The notes beneath the pieces are model-generated. The model had not been told where the DNA came from. It did no database searches and saw nothing but the letters and a program-made list of their open reading frames with translations. From Aptenodytes patagonicus (Eukaryota; Chordata; Aves; Sphenisciformes; Spheniscidae), in NCBI RefSeq assembly GCF_965638725.1, contig NC_134961.1, positions 5,734,641 to 5,798,640 of the forward strand: a DNA stretch of 64,000 nt, in the 5' to 3' direction. This document shows, one piece after another, positions 13,441-23,500 of the stretch. Within the stretch, counting starts at the first letter, position 1, and every line of letters begins with the position of its first letter. A program made the position numbers and the translations under genes.

Positions 13441-15030
13441 GACCCGCTTTGAAATACTGCCTGGGTTTGTGGTGTATGTTGGCGAGTCCAAACACGGAAC
13501 TTCTGGCAACTGCAGGGGCTTGGAAATGGCCACGACGTTTGCAAGGCTGCTTCTCTTTAGGGCAGACTAAGTCTTATTAGAGCAATCAATTACCAGGGAC
13601 CTCTGACAACCGAACAGTCGAGCTAAGACTAAGTGGCAGAGAAGGACGGACTCTTCTTCACCAAGATAGTTGTTGTTAGCTGAACATAAAGAACCTAGGG
13701 ATGTACGTTTTGCCCTTCTCCATGTATTTTTTCCTATTTTTTAATCTATTTCTGTCCTTAGCTTCCCCTGCAGCTGGTGTATTTGCTACATTCACCAGCC
13801 CTCACCTTCTGAGCGTATCGGGAGTCGGCCTATTTCAAATGGTGGGAAGACGCTGCGGCCCTTCTCTTGCAAAGTGTTTGTTAGGCTAGAACGCCTTGAT
13901 GAACTCCCATCACCCCTGGTTCACTACCTACCTGTTAAAGCAACGTGGCAGAGAGAAAACAACTACAGAAACAGTGAATTTTGACAAGCAATACTCCCAG
14001 ATTTCATCCCCCTACTCATGTGAGCGGGAACAAGGGACTAAACGCACAAAAAAATGTTGCCAGTGTTGGGTCACTGCGTCTCTCCTGTTGCAGCAATAAA
14101 CAACTTCAGAGTATTAGCTGTTATGGCTGGAAAACATTGAAGTGAATGTTTCCATTAATTTTAATCACAACTCGGCTCAGCAATCAATACACAGTGCTCA
14201 AGGCCAAACTACTAATGATGCATTGTCGCTGTTGCCATAGGCAGTAATGTTTGACAGGCACGAAGAAATGGAAAGAGTACAGAAAGTGAATTTAACCCTT
14301 CCTCTTTCCGAATTATTCACCCTAACTTCCCTGCGCAGCCCAGCTCCGTTGCCCTGACGTCTCTGCGTGGCCCAGCTCCTCGAGCTGCAATGAATTCAGA
14401 GCTCAGCTTCCCCGCGGACGGAGACAGGCTTAAACCAAGGGGCGTTTTGACTTCTATGAGCGAGGGGCTGGTCCTGTTCAGATGTAATGGCTGAATGTTT
14501 CAGTTGGCCTCGGTTCCTTAGGCTTCCTTTAGATGAAATCTGAATTATGTCCTTGGGCCTCATCATACAAAGAACTTTTTACATGTGCTTTAAGCCACTG
14601 GCTTAAGTCAAAATACGGTGAACTGCGTGCACGTTTGCAGGGTCCGTACCCAGTGCAGGTGGTGTACGGGTACGCGCTGGCGTGCTACAGATGCAGATGT
14701 GCAGCTGGAGAAGCAAGTTGATGGACAAATTCCTGGTTTTCTTCTGCAACACGTTCTGCTTTCTTTTTGCCATGTGATTTGCAGTATCCTGGACCGTGCT
14801 GCTCTTTCACAGAGGTGCTTGTCTTTGGGCTGCAGTAATTTTCTCTGCAAGCCTCTCCAAATGCACTTTTAGAAACAAAGTGGTTATTAAGATCTGGCTC
14901 CAATAAATGGAAGCATTTAACTTTGGTGCTTGCACGTATGTGAAAAAATAATCCATCTGTTTTTGTTAGAAATTAGTCAGTTCTGTGCAACCTTTGAAAA
15001 TGGTAAGTTTTGATGTTTGCGGGGGGAGGG
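13441..15030. other. Intergenic interval between MEIOB and its exon relic
   Basis: I see no coding exon. Open frames of up to about 84 codons on both strands at 14.5-14.9 kb overlap one another and lack splice context or family resemblance. AATAAA hexamers at 14095 and 14902 could end extended MEIOB transcripts. Confidence 0.5.
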
Positions 15031-15180
15031 TTTTAATTATATTTTACAACTTTTTCACTCCGTTGAATTGAAAGAGAACTCGCTGTCATGCAAACTGGTA
15101 GAGTGTGTTAGATCAGTTGGAGTTTGGAAACAGGAAAAGTTACACAGCATGGCTTTTTAACAGCTGGAAATATTTAAAAA
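15031..15180 (+). pseudogene. Degenerate duplicate of the MEIOB terminal exon
   Basis: This stretch aligns by eye with 12929-13100, the last MEIOB intron end, terminal exon and start of the 3' UTR. Shared landmarks are the TTAATTAT/TTTTACA polypyrimidine end, the stretch encoding LSCKL, and the terminal LH-x-MA box followed by TAACAGCT. From 15068 to 15160 the aligned frame stays open for 30 codons and ends in TAA. The acceptor AG of the functional exon is replaced by AC, and one base is missing just upstream relative to the good copy, so it is probably not spliced. It may be a decayed alternative last exon or a small local duplication. Confidence 0.7.
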
Positions 15181-15646
15181 CTCCAACTGTCGCACTGTGT
15201 TGTGTAAGTAATGGTAATTGTTGCAGTTAGATTTTTATTAAAAATATATTTGAATCAGTAAAAGTAAAGACAAGTTTGCTGGTGATCTTTACCGAGGAGC
15301 TTCTTTATTCTTGATCTTTTGTATTATTTTACTTTTAGAAGCATATTTAAATCTCAGTTTAGGAAAAAAAATCCGCCAAGCATCTGGCACGCTTCCTGCT
15401 GCATTACACCCCTTGGAGTGGGAGGGAAAGCAACCCTCATTTAATTTGTACAGTCGAAAAATGCACGGAGGAATCGTGAAACTAATCTAAAAAGCAAACA
15501 TCTTTTTATTGTAGAATACCCCAAGGAGAGAAATTCTTTCTGAAGCTGTAATTCTGGATTTACTGTTACACATACATCTTTGATTTTACATAGCATAGGT
15601 GAGCTTTAGCGCCTACATCACCATTTTAATGGTTTAATTTATAATT

Positions 15647-15652
15647 TTTATT
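15647..15652 (-). terminator. Candidate FAHD1 poly(A) signal
   Basis: TTTATT on the plus strand reads AATAAA on the minus strand, about 390 bases beyond the FAHD1 stop codon. Other minus-strand copies lie further on, near 15305 and 15510. The choice is positional. Confidence 0.45.
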
Positions 15653-16043
15653 TTAAGGCAATACATCGGCAAAGCTCAAAGCATCAGCAGAACAGAAGAG
15701 CACACGCAGTGACAGCCGTCCCAGCTCCCCTCCCCAGCTGTCGGGCACGCTGTCTCCACCAACAGTTCCGAGGTATGGTTTGGGTATCAACCATCTGCCC
15801 CGAGCTGGGTTGGACTCCAGGTTCACAGCCTCAGAGGAGGCTGAAGCCTCCGTGGAAACGGGGCTGTTTTAGTCAAATGCCTTTCGAGCTCATGGGTTAC
15901 ATGTCTTTGATGCGTGACAGTCCATTAGACGCTTGGGCCATGTAAGTGTTTAACGTACAGGACGGCTTGTATGTCTCTTTGTTCACCAGATGTTCCCAAA
16001 AGAGCCTCTTCCTACGCAGGCAGGGTCCCAGCCCAGCTCCCGG

Positions 16044-16715
16044 TTAGGATCCACGCGTTTGCTGTGCCACCTTAAACCGCATGGAGAGGATGTCGCTTAT
16101 CCCAGCCTCTATCTCATCGTTGACCTGCACTGACCCAACTCCTTTGGGAGACCCCGTCAGAATCAAGTCCCCTTCTTCCAGGGTGAATATTTCGCTGATG
16201 TAGCTGATCAGGTAAGGGATGGAGAAGATCATCGAGGAGGTCTCCCCCTCCTGCCTCAGCTTTCCATTCACCCTGAGCCAGATCTTCAGCTTGTGAGGGT
16301 CTGGGATCTTCTCCTTGGGCACAAAGTCACTGACCGGGCATGACGAACTGAAGCCCTTGGCCAAGGTCCAGGGCAGACCCTTCTTCTTGCACTCCTCCTG
16401 GGTGTCCCTGGCCGTCATGTCCAAGCACAGGGCATAGCCCGCCACGTGCTCCATGGCAGCCTCCTGGGACACGGCCTGGGCTCTCTTCCCGATCACCACC
16501 CCCAGCTCCACTTCGTGGTGCAGGTTGTTGCAGTAGTAGGGCCGGAGGATGGGCGAGCCTTCGCGCACGTAGGCCGAGGAGGGCTTGAGGAAGAAGAGGG
16601 GCTCCCGGGGCGGCGCGCTCCCCATCTCCTTGGCGTGCTCGGCGTAGTTGCGCCCCACGCAGACGATGTTCCTGCCCCACTCCCAGAAGCGGGAGAGGGG
16701 TCTGGAGGAGGCCAT
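16044..16715 (-). CDS. FAHD1: FAHD1, acylpyruvate hydrolase / oxaloacetate decarboxylase
   Basis: Single-exon gene of 223 aa, matching the family length (224 in human). FAHD1 is a mitochondrial FAH-fold enzyme that hydrolyses acylpyruvates and decarboxylates oxaloacetate with Mg2+ or Mn2+. The metal ligands are E68, E70 (in HHEVELG) and D99 (in ALCLDMTARD). The catalytic lid pair H27 and E30 sits in NYAEHAKEMG, and K120 in LAKGF is present. The start is the ATG at 16715, reading MASSRPLSRFWEWGRNIVCV. The frame stays open upstream to 17564, but that extension is proline/arginine-rich translation of the CpG island and is not homologous. The gene is head-to-head with HAGH, with only about 395 bases between the two start codons, and convergent with MEIOB, the same arrangement as in mammals. 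Confidence 0.97.
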   Translation of the reverse strand: MASSRPLSRFWEWGRNIVCVGRNYAEHAKEMGSAPPREPLFFLKPSSAYVREGSPILRPYYCNNLHHEVELGVVIGKRAQAVSQEAAMEHVAGYALCLDMTARDTQEECKKKGLPWTLAKGFSSSCPVSDFVPKEKIPDPHKLKIWLRVNGKLRQEGETSSMIFSIPYLISYISEIFTLEEGDLILTGSPKGVGSVQVNDEIEAGISDILSMRFKVAQQTRGS

Positions 16716-17560
16716 GGCCGCGGCGGGTCTCCTTCCCCGGGGACCGCGGCCGCCCTTGGGGCGTCCTTGCCGGGCCCGGAGCCGCGCCGCCGCCGCCTCT
16801 CCTCCGCCCCGCTCTCCTTCCTGCCCGCCTGCCTGCTCCCTGCCCGCAGCGGATTGCCCAGGGCAGCCGCCTGCCCCCCGCCTCCTTACCCGGGTTAGCA
16901 AATCGCCCGGCCCGGGCGTGCCGAGAGCAGCGGGGGGGGGGGGGGGGAAAGAAGGGGCCGGGCGGGCGCAGCGCCGCCCCCGCCGCACGCCGGGCCGGGG
17001 CCGGGCCGGGCCGGCCGCCGCTGCCCGCCTCCCCGGGGCTGGCCGCAGGGCGGGGAGCAAAGGTAACCGGGCCGGGCCTGGGCACCGGGCGGGGCGCGCC
17101 GCGCCGCACCATGCTCGGCGGGGGCTGGCGGGGCCTCGGCACCGCCCTGGCGGCCCTGGGAGCTGGGGCCCTGCTCCGAGCCGGTACGTGGGGCGGGCGG
17201 CGCGGCTCCGCTCGCCCGGCGCCGGGGATGCGCCCCGGTAGGACCCGCGGGGCCGGGCAGCGCCTTCTCTGCGGCCGGGCCAGGGCGGGCGGGGGGGGGG
17301 CCGGGCCGCGTTCCCGGGCAGCGGGGCCGGGGCGCGGTGGGATGTCCCCTTGCAGCGGGGCTGGGGTCTGTGCAGTGACTTCCTTGCAGCCAGTACCGGG
17401 GCGGAGGGGGCGTGCGATGCCCCCCGCCCTTGCAGCTGGGACCGGGGAGGGGGCGTGCTGCGCCCCCGTACAGCCGGGCCCCGCAGGGAGCTGGGCGGCT
17501 GCAGGCACCCGGCCCCGGGGCTGGCGGTGGGCTTCAGCCCGGCTGGCAGCGGATCCCCTG
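16560..17560. promoter_or_regulatory. CpG-rich bidirectional promoter of FAHD1 and HAGH
   Basis: The island is extremely GC-rich and dense in CpG. It covers the FAHD1 5' coding part, the 395-base gap between the two ATGs, HAGH exon 1 and the start of intron 1. GC boxes (GGGCGGGG type) lie near 17048 and 17088, and GGGCC repeats at about 16990-17020. A G16 homopolymer sits at 16932-16947. No TATA box is visible. The geometry implies one divergent promoter for both genes. Confidence 0.8.
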
Positions 17561-20500
17561 GCAAGCTTGGAAGTTTGACGGTGGTTTTTCTCTTCTCGTT
17601 TCCCGGCTCAGGGGTGCGCCGAGGTTTTTAAGCTGACTCACAGCCCCAAGTAGGTCAGTATCTGCTCAGCTGGAGCCTGTCTCTGTCGGTGGCTGTTCTT
17701 ATCGATAACCCATCTGGGAGGTTCCAGCGGAGTTTTTGGGCTGCCAAAGCGCTGGTTATTGCTCTGGGAGGAGGGCGTGGGGGACGGGGGCTTCTATTTA
17801 AACCGGACTTGATAGATGGCAGACTGTATTTGCAACGTAAACAAAGAAGAAAACCCAAACTGTCTAAGCTCTGCATTTAAATTTAGGGCCTAAATTCTGA
17901 AAGCATCTCCTTGAACTAGAGCTTGGGCTTTTAGCTTCACAGCGTCTCTGGGAAGACTTGCCAGAGGCCTTTTGCATTACTCCCACTTTTAGACCTGGCC
18001 TTAATGAGCGAGAATTCATCAGAGTTAACTGCCGGGCTTGGAAGCCCTGACGCTCTCTTGGGAACAAGTATGTCAAACCGAGTAACTAGCAGCTCCTGAG
18101 CTCCCCAGGTTGCAGGGTGGGTGCTGCGCCTTCAACGTGGGCTTTGCTCCACCAGTGGATGGATGCGTGCCCTGCCCACGCTGGCTGGACCCGGCTGTGC
18201 CGCCGGCAGCGTGTGCCAGGTGGGCAAGTCAAGCGGGAGTGGGTGTTACCTGGGGTTTGTGGAGCCAACTCGCTTGGTATCGTGTGGAGCCACAAATTTG
18301 CTGGGAATCCAAAAATTATCTGTGTGTGGGGTATGTAAAAAGTGAATGTAGTGTTTCTTCTTAGGAGGCAAGGCAGGGACGTTCATCTGAGTGTTTATGT
18401 GCAGTTGTTTTTGAGTGACAGCCATGTTTGAAATAAGAATTTTCCACTCTTCTCTGTAATAAAAAGAGTAAAACAAAACGCTATGGAGAAAACATATGAA
18501 GCACCCCTTTTCTGAGGGAACCTACTGTTAAAACTGTGCTGCTGCCTGCTTGCCTTCAGTCTCCAGAACGTATGCATTTATGTGATGACATTAACACTTC
18601 TCATCTGCAAACCCTTTTCTCTTGGCGACTCAAGCTGCACTAACGAACCGCTCCAGAAAGCCGAAGCGTGTGATTCAAAGGCTGCTGGTGTTCTGCTCTC
18701 CCCAGCCCTCTCTGCTTTAGGCATGAAGTCAGGAGGGACGTGTTACAAAACGGAGTGAAAATGAAGTTGTCGGGCATTAATTTTGGAGCAGACCTGCGTG
18801 TGTTACAGCGGTCCTGAAAGGATCTGTTAGTGCTAGGGGAGGGCAGGGATTACGCATTGCTTGGGGAGCTTCCTTGAGCGGAACAGGGTCTGAGAACGCA
18901 CCCTTGTAAGAGCAGCGCTGGGCGTGCGTGAGAGCGCTTCTGGCCTGCTCGCTGACTGGGAGGCTGGAAAGGTGCAGCTTAGCTGCAGATGGGAATTCAG
19001 AACGAGTTTTATACTTTGTGGATGTTTTCTCATTCCTTTGTTTAAATTACATTTTGGAAAACATTTCCTTATGCGGTATAGCATGTTTGTTTTGCGAGAA
19101 TTGTGAATTAAACACGCAAAGAGGCTTTGGGATCATGGCCAAGGTTAGAAATGGTTCATAGGAAGAAAGCATTTTAAGTATGTGAATAATTCCTTTGACT
19201 TGAAGTTGAGGTTGTGTGTTTTCTTTTGTTTTTTGTTTTTTCCAGTTAGTGTCTAGCATGCAAACAAACATGCAGTATATATATCTCTTGTGACTGATAG
19301 CATCCGAAAGAAAAGTGCTTCATGTTAGGGAGCAGTTAAAGAGCAATTGATTTTTTTTTTTTTTTTCCTATCAAGGAATAGTAAGGGGGTTTTTTGTTTG
19401 TTTTGTTCTTTTTTTGAAAGGACTCTTCTGCTCCAGAGGAACGCTCGGCAGGTATGGATGCTTTTCTCAATACTACGTGCCTTCACCGTCAAATACCTAG
19501 TGCATGCCTACACTGTTGTGCCTTGGGGTTTTCTTTGCAGCACTGTGTTTAATTTTACTACCATCTCCCCTCCTTACCTCCCTTCCCTCATGAGCAAGTG
19601 AGACGGTGGAGGTAGAAAAAGTTCTGGGCAGGACAGTTGTACCAGAGGGACCTTACAGCTCCTGCTGCCGTGGGCCTGGGCTTGCAGCAGCAGCAACAGC
19701 AGCATGCCCCAGTCAGAACCTGGATCTCGGTTTTGCAGCCTTGTTGGTGCTGTCGGCCTGTGGAGCTGCAGGGGGGCTGCCCGTGTTGGCTGCCGCCAGC
19801 CTGTGGGGCCTCTTCAGTCTAAAGCAGGCTCTTATCAGGGGTGGGCAGGACTGACCCGTTTTGGGAGAGTGGGGCAGGCTGATTACGAGCGTGGTGACCC
19901 CTCCCTTTGGCACTGATGGAGGTGGCCAAGCACCTTAGGGCTAGAGTCAGTGGTGCAAAATGAAACAGCAGCTGAGCCAGCACAGTTCAGACCAAGAGTC
20001 ACCTTCGGTGGTGTGCGAGGGCCTTGGGCGTTAAGACAACTGATTTCTGACTTGCAGAGACTGACGCCTCCTTCCCTGCATGTGTATGGACCCATGCCTG
20101 AGTTGCAGGGCCCCAGCAATGGAAGACCTTGTCCTCTTTGTTTCCCTTCCTTTTTTTTTTTTGTGGCAGAGCCTCTTAGGGCTTGGTTGTTTCTTTAAGA
20201 ACTGAGTATCTGAGAGTTGAACAGTGGAGCCCAGGTTATTTGCATCTGGAATTAGATTTGCTTCTTGGATCTGATTAAACATTTAACCAAAAGCAAATAG
20301 GGAAGCACTGCTGTTGCATCAAGGCAGCCTGTGAGCAAGAAACCTGCCTGCAGTGCGTGCCTGGTACCTGGCCAGGCAGGGAGCCTTGCCTTCCATGCAG
20401 AGAGCCTGTCTTCTCTCCATGCACTGTGCAGGATGTGATTTTCCCCAAGTAATGAACCAGATACGTCTGTTGTAGCGGAGTGTGTATTTCTGTATTTCTC

Positions 20501-23500
20501 TTCCCCCCCCCCCTTCTTTTTTGTCTTTTGGCTGTAACATGGCCTTTTGTGCTTTTTTTGCAAAGTCACTGTCCCAGGCTGACCTTTGTCCAGCTGTTGC
20601 CTCTCCATTCTGCTTTCCTGCCCCTTGAAATCTTCGCTCCAATCGAGGTACAGCGCTTTGCCCGCAGGAGCACATCTCTGGGAGCAAAGTGTCCCATCCT
20701 TCTTTGGTGCAGCTGTAAGGCACCAAGAGCCTTCTGTGCTGTGGGGCACAAGGTGACACAGCCAGGCACTAACGCTCTGTCCTGTGGTGGCTTCTCTCCT
20801 CTTCCTCTGAAGGAGGCAGGCTGGGCTGTCCATACCCTTCCTTCTTGGGGGCTGTGGGCTGGGGGACCTGCTGTGCTCTGGTCCGGTTGTTCCCCTCTCT
20901 GGGCTAACCTGAGGTTTTGGGGTCCCCAGGTCCAGCACAGCTGCGAGCTGTCTTCCTGCACACGGAGCACGAGCGGAGGAAGTCGAAGACGGTCACACAA
21001 GCCGACATGAAGGTGGAATTACTCCCAGCCCTCACAGACAACTACATGTACCTCCTCATCGATGAGGAAACGAAGGAGGCTGCAATAGTTGATCCTGTGC
21101 AGCCCCAGAAGGTAATGCTGTCTGCTGCCCTTGTGAAGCGGGGTGCTCGCTGCTCTGCGGCCCTGGGAGATCCTTCCAGGCTGGCACATCCATGAGAGAA
21201 TTAGTCACATGCTGACTGAGCATGGGTGAAAGGCAGGAAATACTGGCCATGCATAGGTACGGACAAAGCTTCAAAGGGACTCTGCTTCTGGGCTCAGGCA
21301 GCTTGTCCCTGACTTCAAGGGTTATTGACCTGATTTTGGGTTTTTGCCCTTAGTTTGATGTAGTGCAGAAAAGAGGAAATGGGACTGAGGGCTTAGTCAT
21401 GGCTAGCTGGATCAGAGACCTCGTGTCCTGACCTGTAACTACAACTTGGAGAGGGATGAGCTCTCTGCAGAGTTGCTGGTGTGGCTCTCGAACCTTGGAG
21501 CAGTTGTGTCCAGGTTACGCCAGGCACCAGGTGTGCTGTTAAGTCATTTCATGCGAGTTGTAATGCTCTTGCTGTGCCCTGTGCCTGCAGGTTTTGGATG
21601 CAGTCAAAAAGCACGGCGTGAAGCTGACCACCGTCCTGACCACACATCATCACTGGTAACTATCTGCTCTAGTGAGATCCCTCTTTCCTCTGCATAAACA
21701 GAAGCAGTCGAGAATTGTTGCTTTTCTGGATCAAGTTGGTCTTCTCTAAGCAGGAGCTTAGGTGTGAGGAGAAGGATCAGAGCTCAGGAAGTGTTCCCTT
21801 CGGCTTGCTATGACCAGAAGCATTGTCTAGACTGCTCTGCGTGTCAGTGCCTTTAACCTTTAAAATGCTGACTTCTTTCAGGTGGCCAGTGAAATAAATG
21901 TGTGTGAAGGCAGCTGTGGAGTGCAGGAGGGAGCACGCTCACACTGAGGTGCTAAGACATGCCTGTAAGGCATGCTACTCACAGTCAGCAGTTGTGGGAG
22001 GATTACCTGGGTTGCAGATTAACTCTGCCAGGGACGTAATGATGAATGTTTTGCTGTAGGAGTTCTGCAGTGCTGAACCTGAGTAACCTCTCCCGTGGGT
22101 CATAGTGGAGCCACCTCTGTGGCTGGAGAGCCAGCCCTGATCTGGCAGGACCAGCACCGCGAGCGAATGCTGAGCTGTTTGGACATCTGTGTGCCTGCGC
22201 CATGGTGTCTTGTGGGACACTGAATTACATACCTCCCAGTTATCCCAATCTCTCCCTGTGTCCTAGTTTGACTGTGAGCCCCTAAGGCTGATGTTTCCCA
22301 ACTAGGTATGAACCAGGGGGGGGTTGTTCCCCCCTCTCCCTGCCCTAGTTACTGGAGAAATTATCTCCATTGGTGTTGATGTGGCATGTCCTTTGATATG
22401 AGGACAGTGTTACGTACTGGGAGAATAGCTGATCAGAAGTGATTCCTGGAGGTTACCATTGCAATGTGAGTTACAATAAATTTGTCTTTATCCCTGCCCA
22501 AATCCCTTTTTCTGACCTTCCAGGGACCACGCTGGAGGAAATGAGAAGCTCGTAAAGATGGAGACAGGGTTGCGTGTGTATGGGGGAGACAGCAGAGTTG
22601 GAGCACTGACACAGAAAGTGTCTCACCTTACATCACTCAAGGTAAAGGGAGTGAGCTGCAGGACTCGGTTGGGGCATCTCCCGTTTGTGTCACAGCTTTA
22701 GAGCCGGACCGGTGTGGTCCAACTTGAGTTAACATTGTGGTCACGGCTCTTTTACCTCTTAACATCTCTCAGATGTAGTTGATAGTTTAACTACAGCTTT
22801 CGCCCTTTTCCAGCCCTGTGAACCATAACCCCTCTGTCTCGTTTTGGCCGGTGAGACTTTGTTGATGAGAACATTGGCATGGCTCAGACACCTGCATTGC
22901 CTGGGGCGTGCTGGGTGTCCGCGTGCTCCCTGAGAGCTGCCTTAACTGGGGTTGTCGACGTGTGAAAGGACAGGGCTTATGCTCTGCCTAGTTAGCACTG
23001 AACAAATGCAAGTGGTCCTTTCTGAGCGATGGCTGAAATACAGGGTGAAGAGAAAGTGGGCCAGCAGTGCTAGCTGCCTGCATTGCTTTTCCAGAGCTAC
23101 AGCAGCAAACCTCGTTGGAACCTAGCTGTTTGTTTACGTACGAGCTGGCAGATGACATAAACTGCTGTGAAATGTGCAGGCTGGCATGAATGTCGCCGCT
23201 AGTCTTGCGGTGCACCTTTGGGAGGGGCAGCAGCAAAGAAGGGAGCACAGAAATACATGGGAAGGTGTGCAAATTAGGGCTGTGGGGGAAACGTCCCCTT
23301 GGCCTCATGAATGTGTTTAATCCTTCCCTTTTCGTGAGCGTCATCCACTTCTTCCCTTCAGCTTCATTTTTGTTTGGAGCTTTTTACACTTGATTAACTT
23401 TGTTTAGGATTTTGTGTTGCTCTGGATCTGTTTGCTCTTGCTGCCAACCAGACGCTGAGTCACTCTGCATGTAAATGAAAGAATCTGGCAGTTCTCTTTG

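Noticed and set aside
14533-14903. Overlapping frames of 62-84 codons between MEIOB and FAHD1
   Set aside because: Present on both strands over the same bases, without splice context or similarity to a known protein.
16327-17564. Open frames of 393-506 codons on the minus strand and 150-200 codons on the plus strand over the FAHD1/HAGH promoter
   Set aside because: Only the last 223 residues of the longest are FAHD1. The rest is Pro/Arg/Ala/Gly-rich translation of stop-poor CpG-island DNA with no homology.
20252-21010. Open frames of 144-228 codons on both strands within HAGH intron 1 and exon 2
   Set aside because: They overlap each other and the real HAGH exon 2, have no recognisable domain, and sit in GC-rich DNA where long chance frames are common.
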